64,000 nt of DNA from Morganella morganii (lineage in GTDB: Bacteria; Pseudomonadota; Gammaproteobacteria; Enterobacterales; Enterobacteriaceae), in assembly GCF_019242955.1 (NCBI RefSeq), contig NZ_CP066129.1, positions 1,674,001 through 1,738,000 on the forward strand, written 5' to 3'. Each line of letters opens with the position of its first letter. Within the stretch, counting starts at the first letter, position 1. Position numbers and translations under genes: made by a program. The notes beneath the pieces were generated by a model that was not told the origin of the DNA, did no database searches, and saw nothing but the letters and a program-made list of their open reading frames with translations. Of the stretch, positions 1 through 9,566 are shown one piece after another.

Positions 1-767
1 GGATTGCCAAAACCGGGCTTGAAGCCCAGCAGACGAACCTGGATGTTATTTCCAACAACCTGGCCAACGTCAGCACCAACGGTTTTAAACGCCAGCGTGC
101 GGTGTTTGAAGATCTGCTTTATCAGAACATCCGCCAGCCGGGTGCGATGAGCTCTGAACAGACCTCTCTGCCGACCGGCCTGCAACTGGGTACCGGTGTG
201 CGTCCGGTGGCGACCACCCGTATTCATGCTCAGGGTGCGCTGAACAAAACCGGCACCTCTACCGATATCGCCATCAGCGGACAGGGATTTATCCATGTCC
301 AGATGCCGGACGGCTCTGATGCGTATACCCGTGACGGTTCACTGCATCCTGATCAGAACGGCCAGCTGGTGACCTCATCCGGTTATCAGATTGTCCCGGC
401 CATTATGATCCCGGAAGGGGCTCAGAAGATGGAAATCGGCCGTGACGGTACTGTTTCTGTCACCATGTACGGTGAAAGCCAGCCGCAGCAGGTCGGACAA
501 ATAACCCTGACCACCTTCATTAATGATGCGGGTCTGGAGAGTATCGGTGAAAACCTCTACATGGAAACCGCCAGCTCAGGTGCGCCGACAGAAAGTGCCC
601 CGGAAACCAACGGCGCAGGCCGTCTGTATCAGGGTATGGTGGAAACATCGAACGTTAACGTGGCGGAAGAGCTGGTCAATATGATCCAGACGCAGCGTGC
701 GTACGAAATCAACAGTAAGGCCGTTTCCGCCTCTGATCAGATGTTACAGCGTCTGACACAACTGTAA
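1..767 (+). CDS. flgG: Flagellar distal rod protein FlgG (5' truncated by window edge)
   Basis: FlgG builds the distal rod of the flagellar basal body, crossing the periplasm to the hook. The reading frame is open from base 3 and gives 254 residues beginning [15 protein letters not shown], the conserved rod/hook N-terminal motif with [12 protein letters not shown] just after. The C-terminus ([20 protein letters not shown]) is the matching conserved helix. Only about six N-terminal residues lie outside the window, giving the family's usual length of 260. It is the first visible gene of a flgGHIJ run on the same strand, the tail of a flgB-J operon. Confidence 0.97.
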   Translation, partial: IAKTGLEAQQTNLDVISNNLANVSTNGFKRQRAVFEDLLYQNIRQPGAMSSEQTSLPTGLQLGTGVRPVATTRIHAQGALNKTGTSTDIAISGQGFIHVQMPDGSDAYTRDGSLHPDQNGQLVTSSGYQIVPAIMIPEGAQKMEIGRDGTVSVTMYGESQPQQVGQITLTTFINDAGLESIGENLYMETASSGAPTESAPETNGAGRLYQGMVETSNVNVAEELVNMIQTQRAYEINSKAVSASDQMLQRLTQL

Positions 768-843
768 TCCCTGTCCCGGCGCTGAGATTATCACCGCCGG
801 GGCGTTTTGACTGAGACACGCACAGAACAGCAAGAGTATTAAG

Positions 844-1593
844 ATGACTGAAAGCGGCATTGTTCCACGGCAGCAGGATTGCGCAAGTTTTCCTGCAACA
901 TCTGTTTGCGGGCGCGGACTGGTGACAGCGGCAGTGCTTGCCGTATCACTCAGCGGCTGTGCTTACATCAAACCCAAACCGCTGGTGGATACCCACACCA
1001 CCGCGCTGCCGGCTGCACCGACTGCCCCGGCCGCGAACGGTGCTATTTTTCAGAGCGCACAGCCGGCCTACTACGGCTATCAGCCGCTGTTTGAGGACAG
1101 ACGCCCGCGTAACGTCGGCGATATCCTCACCATCAATCTGCAGGAAAACGTCAGCGCCAGCAAAAACTCCTCCGCGAATGCCAACCGAGCCGGGAAAACC
1201 GGGTTTCTCGCCGCAATTCTGCCCGGCTTTATGCAGGGCTGGCTCGGCGGCGGTAATACAGAGCTGGACGTAAAAGGTAACAGTGAATTTACCGGCAAAG
1301 GCGGTGCCAATGCCCAGAACACCTTTAAAGGTACGATTACAGTCACAGTAGATCAGCTGCTGGCTAACGGTAACCTGCATGTGGTGGGTGAAAAACGGAT
1401 CGCCATCAACCAGGGCACGGAATCTATCCGTTTCTCCGGTGTGGTCAACCCGCGCACCATCGGGGCGGATAACAGTGTCAGCTCAACGCAGGTGGCGGAT
1501 GCCCGTATTGAATATGTCGGCGACGGCTATATCAATGAATCGCAGAATATGGGCTGGTTACAGCGTTTCTTCCTGAATGTGTCACCGTACTGA
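844..1593 (+). CDS. flgH: Flagellar L-ring lipoprotein FlgH
   Basis: FlgH forms the outer-membrane L-ring bushing around the rod. The 249-residue protein has a lipoprotein signal with lipobox LSGC (Cys39), then the conserved family block [14 protein letters not shown] and the C-terminal [15 protein letters not shown] with [11 protein letters not shown]. An AAGAG ribosome site sits about 7 bases before the ATG at 844. The signal region is longer than in E. coli FlgH, where Cys is near residue 22; an in-frame GTG at 922 would shorten it but has no good ribosome site. It lies 76 bases after flgG and 17 before flgI. Confidence 0.96.
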   Translation: MTESGIVPRQQDCASFPATSVCGRGLVTAAVLAVSLSGCAYIKPKPLVDTHTTALPAAPTAPAANGAIFQSAQPAYYGYQPLFEDRRPRNVGDILTINLQENVSASKNSSANANRAGKTGFLAAILPGFMQGWLGGGNTELDVKGNSEFTGKGGANAQNTFKGTITVTVDQLLANGNLHVVGEKRIAINQGTESIRFSGVVNPRTIGADNSVSSTQVADARIEYVGDGYINESQNMGWLQRFFLNVSPY

Positions 1594-1610
1594 GCAGAGG
1601 TAAAGTGAGA

Positions 1611-2717
1611 ATGAAAAAAGTACTGACCGGCCTGCTGATTGCGGTTTTGGGTGTGGCGAGTATCCCCGCACACAGCGAGCGGATTAAAGATCTGACCACC
1701 GTGCAGGGCGTACGTGAGAATGCACTGATTGGTTACGGGCTGATTGTCGGCCTCGACGGCACCGGTGACCAGACCATGCAGACGCCGTTTACCACACAAA
1801 GTCTGAATAACATGTTGTCGCAGATGGGGATCACTGTCCCGCCGGGCACGAATATGCAGCTGAAAAATGTGGCGGCGGTGATGGTCACCGCCAAAATGCC
1901 GCCGTTTGCCCGCTCCGGCCAGGCAATCGATGTGGTCGTTTCCTCAATGGGTAACGCCAAAAGCCTGCGCGGCGGCACATTGCTGATGACTCCGCTCAAA
2001 GGCGTGGACGGACAGGTTTATGCGCTGGCTCAGGGTAATATCCTGGTCGGCGGTGCCGGTGTCAGTGCCGGAGGCAGCAGTGTCAAAGTGAACCAGCTGG
2101 CCGGCGGCCGTATCAGCGGCGGGGCAACGATTGAGCGTGAACTGCCGGGCGGATTCGGTCAGAATGGCGTGATTAATCTTCAGCTGAATGAAGACAGTTT
2201 TGCGCTGGCGCAGGATATCAGTGACGCAGTGAACCGTCTGAACGGCTTCGGCACAGCGACACCACTGGACTCCCGTACCGTACAGTTGCGCGTACCGCCG
2301 AGCAGCAGTGATCAGGTGCGCTTCCTGGCGCGGGTGCAGGATCTGAATATCCGTCCGCCGCAGAATGAAGCCAAAGTTATCCTGAATTCCCGTACCGGCT
2401 CGGTGGTCATTAACCGGACTGTCACCCTCGACAGTTGTGCGGTCGCCCACGGCAGCCTCGCGGTGACAGTTGATCGCGAGACTCAGGTCAGTCAGCCGGA
2501 TACCCCGTTCGCCGGTGGCCAGACCGTCGTGACCCGCAATACCAATGTCGGGATACGTGAGCAGGACGGTACACTGAAGAAAGTGAATGCCGGAGCGAAT
2601 CTTAATCAGGTTATTCAGGCACTCAATACATTAGGCGCCACACCGACTGACCTGATGTCGATTTTACAGGCGATGGAAAGCGCCGGTTGTCTGCGGGCGA
2701 AACTGGAGATCATCTGA
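1611..2717 (+). CDS. flgI: Flagellar P-ring protein FlgI
   Basis: FlgI makes the periplasmic P-ring at the peptidoglycan layer. The protein is 368 residues from the ATG at 1611, with a Sec signal peptide ending near AHS|ER, followed by the family's opening [20 protein letters not shown]. An AGAGG site at 1596-1600 fits the ATG at 1611 better than an upstream in-frame GTG at 1605. The stop codon overlaps the flgJ start (ATGA), which points to translational coupling. Confidence 0.96.
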   Translation: MKKVLTGLLIAVLGVASIPAHSERIKDLTTVQGVRENALIGYGLIVGLDGTGDQTMQTPFTTQSLNNMLSQMGITVPPGTNMQLKNVAAVMVTAKMPPFARSGQAIDVVVSSMGNAKSLRGGTLLMTPLKGVDGQVYALAQGNILVGGAGVSAGGSSVKVNQLAGGRISGGATIERELPGGFGQNGVINLQLNEDSFALAQDISDAVNRLNGFGTATPLDSRTVQLRVPPSSSDQVRFLARVQDLNIRPPQNEAKVILNSRTGSVVINRTVTLDSCAVAHGSLAVTVDRETQVSQPDTPFAGGQTVVTRNTNVGIREQDGTLKKVNAGANLNQVIQALNTLGATPTDLMSILQAMESAGCLRAKLEII

Positions 2718-3694
2718 TGAGCGACATACAGTTGATGCAGAGTGCGGCCTACGATGTGCAGTCGCTGGGCAGCCTGAAACAGCAGCTGAATGAAAAACCT
2801 CAGGAGGGGCTGCGTCAGGTGACGCAGCAACTGGAGGCGACCTTTGTTCAGATGATGCTCAAAAGCATGCGCGCCGCACTGCCGCAGGACGGATTATTCT
2901 CCAGCGATCAGACGCGGATGCTGACCAGTATGTATGACCAGCAGATAGCCCAGAACCTGTCAGAAAAGGGGCTGGGCTTCGGCGATATGATGTATAAGCA
3001 GCTTTCTGCGGGTAATGAGCCGGATCTGCCGCTGCGTTCGTCGATGATGCCGCTGGATGATGCCACCGTTATTCAGTCGATGCCGCAGCAGGCGATGGCA
3101 CAACTGATGCGGAAATTCAGTTCCGCGGGGGATGCGCTGAGTTCACCGTTGAAAAAAGTGCGCGAACTGGGGCTGAACAGTCAGAATTTCATTGCAAAAC
3201 TGACAGCACCGGCGAAAGCGGCGTCACAAAAAAGCGGCGTGCATCATCTGCTGATTCTGGCGCAGGCCGCGCTGGAAAGCGGCTGGGGTAAGCGGGAAAT
3301 TCTGACCGCTGACGGCAAAACCAGTCACAACCTGTTTGGTATCAAAGCCGGAAAAGGCTGGGAAGGGCCGGTCACCAATATCATGACCACTGAGGTGATC
3401 AACGGCAAGACCATCAAAATGCGGGATAACTTCCGGGTTTACGGCTCTTATGAAGAGGCGATTGCCGATTACACCCGCCTGCTGACTGAAAATCCGCGCT
3501 ATCACGGTGTGAAACAGGCAGTCAGTCCGGAGCAGGCCGCACAGCGTCTGCATAAAGCCGGTTACGCCACCGATCCGGGCTATTCGGACAAACTGATTGT
3601 CCTCATCAATCAGATTCGCGGCACGCCGGCGGCGGCACCGGTCGCTTCACGGGCAGTACAGGCATACACACTCGATCTGAGTGACATTTTCTGA
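2717..3694 (+). CDS. flgJ: FlgJ, rod cap and peptidoglycan hydrolase
   Basis: FlgJ caps the growing rod and opens the peptidoglycan. The 325-residue protein has an N-terminal rod-cap half (about residues 1-150) and a C-terminal glucosaminidase (GH73) half (about 160-310). The catalytic-type glutamate is in AQAALESGWGKREI, at about residue 187, close to Glu184 of the Salmonella protein. The ATG at 2717 overlaps the flgI stop; a start 30 bases upstream is open but lies inside flgI and is less likely. It closes the flg rod/ring operon. Confidence 0.95.
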   Translation: MSDIQLMQSAAYDVQSLGSLKQQLNEKPQEGLRQVTQQLEATFVQMMLKSMRAALPQDGLFSSDQTRMLTSMYDQQIAQNLSEKGLGFGDMMYKQLSAGNEPDLPLRSSMMPLDDATVIQSMPQQAMAQLMRKFSSAGDALSSPLKKVRELGLNSQNFIAKLTAPAKAASQKSGVHHLLILAQAALESGWGKREILTADGKTSHNLFGIKAGKGWEGPVTNIMTTEVINGKTIKMRDNFRVYGSYEEAIADYTRLLTENPRYHGVKQAVSPEQAAQRLHKAGYATDPGYSDKLIVLINQIRGTPAAAPVASRAVQAYTLDLSDIF

Positions 3695-3728
3695 CTGTTT
3701 CCGGCGTAAAAAAAATAGAGTGAAACAC

Positions 3729-3755
3729 TAAATTTTTGCGCCGTCTTTCCGATAA
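3729..3755 (+). promoter_or_regulatory. Sigma-28 (FliA) promoter of flgKL
   Basis: TAAA (3729-3732), a 15-base spacer, then TCCGATAA (3748-3755). This matches the FliA pattern TAAA-N15-GCCGATAA at all but one position. It lies about 90 bases before flgK, so flgKL can be made as late (class III) genes independently of the upstream flg operon. Confidence 0.85.
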
Positions 3756-3845
3756 CCAAGTAAGACATAATTTTAAACGGATGCTATCTGCGCTGCATTT
3801 TCAGTAAGTCGCCGGGAAAGCAGTCGCCAGAGAAAGGAAAAGCAC

Positions 3846-5486
3846 ATGCTGAATAATGTAATGAATAACGCATTAAGCGGAATTAACGCGGCCCAGGGCG
3901 GGCTGAGTGTTATTTCCAACAACCTGGCTAACGCCGGGGTGGGCTATTATCACCGTCAGAGTGCGGTATTCGGTGAAAACCCGGGCACCATGACAACCAA
4001 CGGCTACTTTGGTAACGGCACCTATTTCAGCCATGTCCGCCGTGAGTTTGATGAGTTCGTCAATGGGCAGTATAACAATGCGCGTTCCCGCAGTGGTGAC
4101 TATGAAGCGTACATGAAAAATGCCTCTGGTGTGGATGACTTGTTATCTAACAGTACGGATGATATTGCCGGGATGCTGGGCAGTTTCTTCACCTCTCTGG
4201 ACGAAGCGGCCAGTGATGCCAGTGATAAAACTCTGGTGGATGTATTTCTCGGTAAAGCCAAGGCGATGGTCGGGCAACTGAAAGAATCTGATCGCCGGCT
4301 GCGTGAAATGGATAGCGATGTAAATCATCAAATTGATAATAAAATCAATGATATTAATACCTATGCAGAAAAAATTGCCAAACTGAATGAGCAGATCAGT
4401 AACTCCCGTGCGACTACCGGTGCAGAACCGAATGATCTGCTGGATGTGCGTGACCGCCTGGTCAGCGAGTTAAATTCGGTTGTCGGCGTCAAAGTGATCG
4501 AACAGAACGGTAACTTTAATGTTTCCTTTGCGAATGGTCTGCCGCTGGTGACAGGCGGACGCGCTAACCGTCTCGAAGCAGTGGCATCCAGTACGGATGA
4601 CAGCCGTCTGAGTGTCGGTTTTATTGATTCTTCCGGTAACGTCCGCGAAATCAAAGATGAACAAATTCGTGGTGGTGAACTGAGTGGTGTTCTGCGCTCA
4701 CGCCGTGAAATTATCGACCCGGCAAGACAAAAACTGAATCAGATGGCGCTGGTCTTTGCGGAAAAATTCAATGAGATTCACCGTAAGGGTTATGATTCCA
4801 AAGGTCAGACAGGTAAAGATTTCTTTGCTGTCGGCGGTGGTAGTGCGGTAGGTAACTCCCATAACAAAGGTAAAGCTGATTTTGATATTAAATATGGTGA
4901 TACCTCTCAGATAACCGGCAGTAACTATGATGTCAGTTTTGACGGTACCAACTGGAATGTGACCAAATTACCGGAAGGTACGGCTGTGAATGCGAATTTC
5001 GATGCTGCTTCCGGAACACTGAGCTTTGATGGCATGGATATTAAGATCAGTAATAACACAGCACAGGCGGGCGATAGTTTTCTGCTCAAGCCGGTGGATA
5101 ATGTTATCGGCGGTATGAATACCCTCATCACTGATGCAGCAGATTTTGCCGCAGCAGATAGTACTGGCGGCGACAGTAACAATGAAAACATTAAAGAGCT
5201 GGTGAAATTACAGGATCAGAAACTGGTTGGCGGAACATCAACGTTGTCAGATTTTTATGCATCACTGGTTAATGACGTGGGCAGTAAAGCGAGCCAGGCT
5301 CAGATTGACTCTGAGGTTCAGAATAAACTGACGGTCAGTTTTTATGAGCAGGAACAGGCTATTTCAGGCGTCAATACCAACGAAGAAAGTGTTCAGATGC
5401 AGAAAATGCAGCAATTCTTTAATGCGAATGCCAAAGTGCTGTCGACTGTTGAGGACTTATTCAACGTTCTGATGCGTGCATTCTGA
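3846..5486 (+). CDS. flgK: Hook-filament junction protein FlgK (HAP1)
   Basis: FlgK is the first junction protein between hook and filament and is exported by the flagellar type III apparatus. The protein is 546 residues, the usual size. It opens with NNALSGINAAQGGLSVISNN, the conserved rod/hook/HAP N-terminal helix, and ends with a coiled C-terminal domain containing SGVNTNEESVQMQKMQQFF. The middle domain (about residues 330-430) is the variable part. A GAAAGGAAAAG ribosome site precedes the ATG. It lies 24 bases before flgL and shares its sigma-28 promoter. Confidence 0.96.
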   Translation: MLNNVMNNALSGINAAQGGLSVISNNLANAGVGYYHRQSAVFGENPGTMTTNGYFGNGTYFSHVRREFDEFVNGQYNNARSRSGDYEAYMKNASGVDDLLSNSTDDIAGMLGSFFTSLDEAASDASDKTLVDVFLGKAKAMVGQLKESDRRLREMDSDVNHQIDNKINDINTYAEKIAKLNEQISNSRATTGAEPNDLLDVRDRLVSELNSVVGVKVIEQNGNFNVSFANGLPLVTGGRANRLEAVASSTDDSRLSVGFIDSSGNVREIKDEQIRGGELSGVLRSRREIIDPARQKLNQMALVFAEKFNEIHRKGYDSKGQTGKDFFAVGGGSAVGNSHNKGKADFDIKYGDTSQITGSNYDVSFDGTNWNVTKLPEGTAVNANFDAASGTLSFDGMDIKISNNTAQAGDSFLLKPVDNVIGGMNTLITDAADFAAADSTGGDSNNENIKELVKLQDQKLVGGTSTLSDFYASLVNDVGSKASQAQIDSEVQNKLTVSFYEQEQAISGVNTNEESVQMQKMQQFFNANAKVLSTVEDLFNVLMRAF

Positions 5487-5510
5487 TTTTGAATTAAGAA
5501 GGAAATTATC

Positions 5511-6459
5511 ATGCGTTTCAGTACCAATTTAATGTTCAGTCAGCGTGTAACAGATATGAACAATGCCACTGCGCGCTGGATGGAAGCAGGCAGTAAACTG
5601 GCATCCGGTAAAAGAGTCAGTAAACCTTCGGATGATCCTCAGGCATCTGCACAGGCAGTACGGGTCAGTCAGTCTGAAACCCGCAACCAGCAGTATGCAT
5701 CCACCCGCGGCTATGCCAAAACCGGGATGACGTTGCAGATGAGCATTTTATCGCAGATGAATGAAGTCTCCACGCAGATAGATACGACGGTGATTCAGGC
5801 ATCCAACCAGGGAGCACTCAGTGACAATGACCGGGCATCATTGGCTGAGCAGTTACAGGGGCTGAAAGATCAGCTGGTATCTCTGGGGAACACGACGGAC
5901 GGTAACGGACGTTATATTTTTGGCGGTTATGAATCAGGTACCCCGCCGTTTGAGGTGGATGCAACGACCGGTGACGTGCTGTATAAGGGGGGGGGATAAA
6001 TCCATTACCCAGAACGTGGGCAGTGACCGTGAAATGATCAGTTATTTCGCCGGATCGGAAGTGTTTGCCACGACTACCAACGCGAAAGGCGAAAAAGTTG
6101 CTGATATGTTCACCGCGATTAACAAAGGTCTGGATGCCCTGAAGATCCCTCAGCAAAATGCCTCACAGGCCGATCTGGACAAAGCAAAAGCCGGCATGGA
6201 AGAAGCAAACCGCGGGGTGAAAGCCGGGATGGAAAAAATCTCCAATATTGAAGCTAAACAGGGTTTACAATTACAGGAAATTGACAGCCTGGACTTCCTC
6301 TCCCAGACCCGGAAAATCCAGAATGAAAGCCGTCTCAGTGGCCTGGTCGACACCGACTGGACCAGCACGGTGTCGAATTACCAAAAAGAAATGGCGCTGT
6401 TCCAGGCCTCACAGGATATCTTTAAAGATCTCAACAGCATGTCGCTGTTCGGTCGTTAA
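5511..6459 (+). pseudogene. flgL: Hook-filament junction protein FlgL (HAP3), frameshifted at a G9 run
   Basis: FlgL is the second junction adaptor between hook and flagellin. The first frame opens MRFSTNLMFSQRVTDMNNA and runs 162 residues to a TAA at 5997. The rest of the protein (KSITQNVGSDREMIS... to NSMSLFGR) continues in the +1 frame to the stop at 6457-6459. The break is exactly at nine consecutive G (5987-5995). With eight G the text reads LYKGGDKSITQNV and the whole protein would be 315 residues, close to the 317 of E. coli FlgL. Both halves look well conserved with no other damage, which suggests a recent, reversible or artefactual change rather than decay. As written, the product lacks its C-terminal half, and a working filament would not be expected. 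Confidence 0.9.
5987..5995 (+). repeat. Homopolymeric G9 tract inside flgL
   Basis: Nine G in a row, between LYK and DKS of the predicted protein. Long G runs inside coding sequence are prone to slipped-strand mispairing, and also to read errors. Eight G keeps flgL in frame; nine G, as given here, ends translation within three codons. Confidence 0.9.
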
Positions 6460-6488
6460 ACTATCCGTATGCAGTACTGAATTCCTTT

Positions 6489-6514
6489 GGCCGTCCCTGC
6501 GACGGCCTTTTTTT
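6489..6514 (+). terminator. Intrinsic terminator after flgL
   Basis: Stem GGCCGTC / GACGGCC (6489-6495 and 6501-6507), 5-base loop, followed by seven T. It lies 30 bases after the flgL stop and ends the flgKL unit before the convergent LysR gene. Confidence 0.9.
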
Positions 6515-6528
6515 GTGCCGGATACGGC

Positions 6529-7482
6529 TCAGCGCACCGGTGCTATCACCCAGTGATCCGGGAATTCCGCTTCCGGTTTCAGCTCTTCGGTCAGAAAATC
6601 CATAAATGCACGGATACGCGGTGAATGGCGGGTATCTGCCGGACAGGCAAGATAATAGATATGTGAGACATTGGCGTACTCTTCCAGGACCCGCACCAGT
6701 TTTCCGCTTTCCACCGCTTTATGCGCGATAAAATCATGCATCATCGCCGGGCCGTTACCGTCAACCGCCATATAATAAGCTGCCATCACATCCTCAAAAA
6801 AGGCCAGATCGCCGGTGGTTTCGACATGTACCACTTCATTATTGATCACCAGCGGCCATGGCAGCGGGCGGGTATGTTCCGGCAGGTGCATCTGGAGGCA
6901 ATTATGATGGACCAAATCATCAGGGGTGTTCAGCGGAGGCGCATGTTTCAGATAGTCCGGCGAGGCCAGGATCCAGAACCGGGCATAATCGATTTTGGTT
7001 GCCACCCAGTCCGGCAGGCGGTTAATCCAGCTGGTGACCACCACATCACACTCCGTGGTTTCCTGATTCAGGATACGGAAGCGCAGATGAAAATCGACCT
7101 CTATCTGCGGGTAACGGTGACGAAATTTAGGCATCAGCGGAAACACTTTGCGGTAAGCATAGTCATTCGGCAGGCTGACGCGGATTTTCCCGGCCGGAAT
7201 GGTACGCATATCCAGCAGCGTTTCTTCGGCGGTATACATAGCCTGCAATGCGGTTTTGCAGTAACCGAGATACTGTTCACCGGCTTCTGTCAGGCGGATA
7301 TGTCGTGTGGAGCGCAGAAACAGCGCGCTGCCGAGCTTCTGCTCAAGCCGTAATATGGTTTTACTGACGGCTGCCGGTGAAATATTCATGGCTTTGGCAG
7401 CACCGGTAAAGCTTTTCAGTTCAGCAGCACAGCAAAACAGTTCCAGTGTTCCCAGCATCAGGTCATCAAAATGGCGCGGCAT
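6529..7482 (-). CDS. LysR-family transcriptional regulator
   Basis: A 317-residue LysR-type regulator. The N-terminal winged helix-turn-helix covers about residues 10-68 (LELFCCAAELKSFTGAAKAM, then ISPAAVSKTILRLEQKLGSALF). A periplasmic-binding-protein-like effector domain follows. It is divergent from the adjacent short-chain dehydrogenase gene, a common arrangement in which the regulator controls its neighbour. The effector is not deducible. The intervening 112 bases are AT-rich and would hold both promoters. Confidence 0.88.
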   Translation of the reverse strand: MPRHFDDLMLGTLELFCCAAELKSFTGAAKAMNISPAAVSKTILRLEQKLGSALFLRSTRHIRLTEAGEQYLGYCKTALQAMYTAEETLLDMRTIPAGKIRVSLPNDYAYRKVFPLMPKFRHRYPQIEVDFHLRFRILNQETTECDVVVTSWINRLPDWVATKIDYARFWILASPDYLKHAPPLNTPDDLVHHNCLQMHLPEHTRPLPWPLVINNEVVHVETTGDLAFFEDVMAAYYMAVDGNGPAMMHDFIAHKAVESGKLVRVLEEYANVSHIYYLACPADTRHSPRIRAFMDFLTEELKPEAEFPDHWVIAPVR

Positions 7483-7594
7483 TATTAACCTCAGGTTGGT
7501 AATGAAGTGATATCAGGGTAGTTTATTTCACGCAACGAAGAAATATAATAATTTACATCAATTGCAAGTATTAAATCATAATCACAGGCTATCT

Positions 7595-8332
7595 ATGAAA
7601 CCACAACAGCGAACTGCCATCATCACTGATGCAGAAAGTTGTCTGGGGAAAGCATTAGTCAGAACACTGCTTGATGAGCATTACAATGTGATCGGAATAT
7701 TCAGCAGTGAAGAGAATAAACAAAATTTTTTACAGGAATTGGATAATAAAACCGCATTTCTGCCTGTTACCGGTGAAAGCCACTGCATCGATTTTGCCGG
7801 ACAACTAATACAGCAGGGTATTATTAACTTCGGAAATATCGATATTATTATTCATAATTCCGGTGCTTTTCTCAGCAAAACTTATGAAAAGACGACGCCG
7901 GATGATTTCATGCATTTAATAAACAGTAATATTTATAGTTTATTTAATCTGAGTCAATTGGCGATTAAAAACATGTTGAAAAATCACGGTGGTAAAATTA
8001 TCGTGGTAACCTCCTGTATTGCCCTGCAACCGTCACAAAAAATACCCGCCGCACTGAGTGTGCTGGCAAAAGAAGGTGTGCACGGACTGGTCAGAGCACT
8101 GGCGCTGGAGTATGCGAAGAAAAACATCCGCGTGAATGCAGTGGCTCCGGGGTATATCGCCGGGGCAGCAAATACAGAACTCAATCAGGATTTTATTAAT
8201 TTAGTATCACCGGCGGATAAAGTCGGAACCATTAATGATATTATTGAAAGCATTCGTTTTCTGCTGAAGTCTGACTATATTAACGGCACTATCATGCCGG
8301 TTGATGGCGGATATTCAGCAGGTAACTGGTAA
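7595..8332 (+). CDS. Degenerate short-chain dehydrogenase/reductase-like protein
   Basis: A 245-residue Rossmann-fold protein of the SDR family; the ATG at 7595 follows a CACAGG site, while a TTG at 7562 is the only earlier start. The fold markers are present: an N-terminal beta-alpha-beta, IIIHNSGAF in place of the usual NNAG motif, a conserved Ser in VVTSCIAL, NIRVNAVAPGYI, and a C-terminal DGGY. The nucleotide-binding loop is altered (TDAESCLG instead of TGxxxGxG). The catalytic YxxxK has Ser in place of Tyr (SVLAK). It may therefore be non-catalytic or use a different mechanism. It is divergent from the LysR gene at 6529-7482. Substrate unknown. Confidence 0.8.
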   Translation: MKPQQRTAIITDAESCLGKALVRTLLDEHYNVIGIFSSEENKQNFLQELDNKTAFLPVTGESHCIDFAGQLIQQGIINFGNIDIIIHNSGAFLSKTYEKTTPDDFMHLINSNIYSLFNLSQLAIKNMLKNHGGKIIVVTSCIALQPSQKIPAALSVLAKEGVHGLVRALALEYAKKNIRVNAVAPGYIAGAANTELNQDFINLVSPADKVGTINDIIESIRFLLKSDYINGTIMPVDGGYSAGNW

Positions 8333-8400
8333 CCGTGTTATTTCTCAAGTCGTTTTCCGGATTATACACAGCAATATTCATTTGTACGCCATTACCGGAG

Positions 8401-8436
8401 CCGGTAATCACTTTCTCGGTGATTACCGGTTTTTTT
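8401..8436 (+). terminator. Intrinsic terminator after the SDR-like gene
   Basis: Ten-base-pair stem CCGGTAATCA / TGATTACCGG with a 9-base loop and a run of seven T. It separates this gene from the convergent fliR. Confidence 0.9.
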
Positions 8437-8495
8437 ATTAACAGGGGGTAGCGGATATTTATGCGGTTATGACGCCGGATATGAGTCAGAAGCAG

Positions 8496-9281
8496 TTACT
8501 GTAAAGCAAACAGATTTAAAATAAGTGATAGCTGCTCGAACGCCTGATGGATCACGCGTTCGGTAAATCCCGGCAGAACGGAAATAATCAGACCCATCAT
8601 ACTGATACCGACAGTCAGTGTCAGCGGAAAACCCACCACAAAAACAGACAGCTGCGGTGTCATCCGGTTCAGAATACCTAATGCCAGGTTAAGAATCAGG
8701 AACAGCGTGATAAACGGTAATGCCAGCATTAATCCGTTGAGAAAGATATGGTTAGCGGCTTGTACCAGCATACGGAACCCCTCGCGGTTGAGCGGGGTGA
8801 CCTGTACCGGTATGAGGTCAAACGAACTTATCACGATGTGGATCAGCCACAGATGCCCGTCAAACGCGAGAAACAGCAGCAGGGTGATAAGGTTGAGTAT
8901 CCGCGCCAGAATCGGCATGTTCGGCCCGCCGCTCGGGTCGAAAAAGGTGGCGAAAGATAAGCCCATCTGAAGACCGATCACTTCACCGGCGTGACGGACA
9001 GCGGCAAATGCCATCTGCATGGTCAGTCCCATCGCCACACCAATAACCACCTGCTGTAAAATCACCCATAAACCGGGAGCGGAAAACAGCGGGATATTCA
9101 CCACCGGCAATTGCGGGGAGACAATCAGGACAGTAAAGAATGCCAGCATCACCCGCACTTTACTGATCGATTGCTTTTCATTGAAAAACGGTGCTGTTCC
9201 CAGCAGTGCCAGTACCCGGATAAACGGATAAAATCCCTGGCTGAGCCACAGCGTCAGTGTTTCACTGGTGATACTTAGCAT
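8496..9281 (-). CDS. fliR: Flagellar type III export gate protein FliR
   Basis: FliR is an integral membrane subunit of the FliPQR export gate at the centre of the MS ring. It is 261 residues, the same as in E. coli, with about six hydrophobic segments. Family blocks seen include GLQMGLSFATFFDP and the C-terminal run around VVGFPLTLTVGISMMGL. It is the last gene of fliLMNOPQR; the fliQ stop lies 3 bases before its start. Confidence 0.95.
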   Translation of the reverse strand: MLSITSETLTLWLSQGFYPFIRVLALLGTAPFFNEKQSISKVRVMLAFFTVLIVSPQLPVVNIPLFSAPGLWVILQQVVIGVAMGLTMQMAFAAVRHAGEVIGLQMGLSFATFFDPSGGPNMPILARILNLITLLLFLAFDGHLWLIHIVISSFDLIPVQVTPLNREGFRMLVQAANHIFLNGLMLALPFITLFLILNLALGILNRMTPQLSVFVVGFPLTLTVGISMMGLIISVLPGFTERVIHQAFEQLSLILNLFALQ

Positions 9282-9284
9282 AGG

Positions 9285-9554
9285 TCAGCCGATAATGAAC
9301 GGCAGATTGGTTAACAATGTGCGCATGTAGTCAGTGAGCAGATTGAGCATCCACGGGCCGGCAATCACAATCACACTGATAACAGACAGAATTTTCGGAA
9401 TGAATGACAGGGTCATTTCATTCACCTGTGTGGCAGCCTGTAAGAGGCTTATCAGCAGACCGGCGGCCAGCGCGGCCAGCAGCAGCGGGGCTGCCAGCAT
9501 CAGGGCGATTTTCATGGCTTCAGTGCCCATCGCCATTACGGATTCCGGTGTCAT
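9285..9554 (-). CDS. fliQ: Flagellar export gate protein FliQ
   Basis: Small 89-residue membrane protein with two transmembrane helices (about residues 15-40 and 50-75). It carries the family motif ATQVNEMTLSFIPKI. Together with FliP and FliR it forms the helical export channel. It sits between fliP (12 bases) and fliR (3 bases), in the conserved order. Confidence 0.96.
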   Translation of the reverse strand: MTPESVMAMGTEAMKIALMLAAPLLLAALAAGLLISLLQAATQVNEMTLSFIPKILSVISVIVIAGPWMLNLLTDYMRTLLTNLPFIIG

Positions 9555-9566
9555 ATTCTCTCCTGA

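Noticed and set aside
5987-5999. Programmed ribosomal frameshift in flgL
   Set aside because: A shift at GGG codons without a classic slippery site or downstream structure is not supported; a run-length change is simpler.
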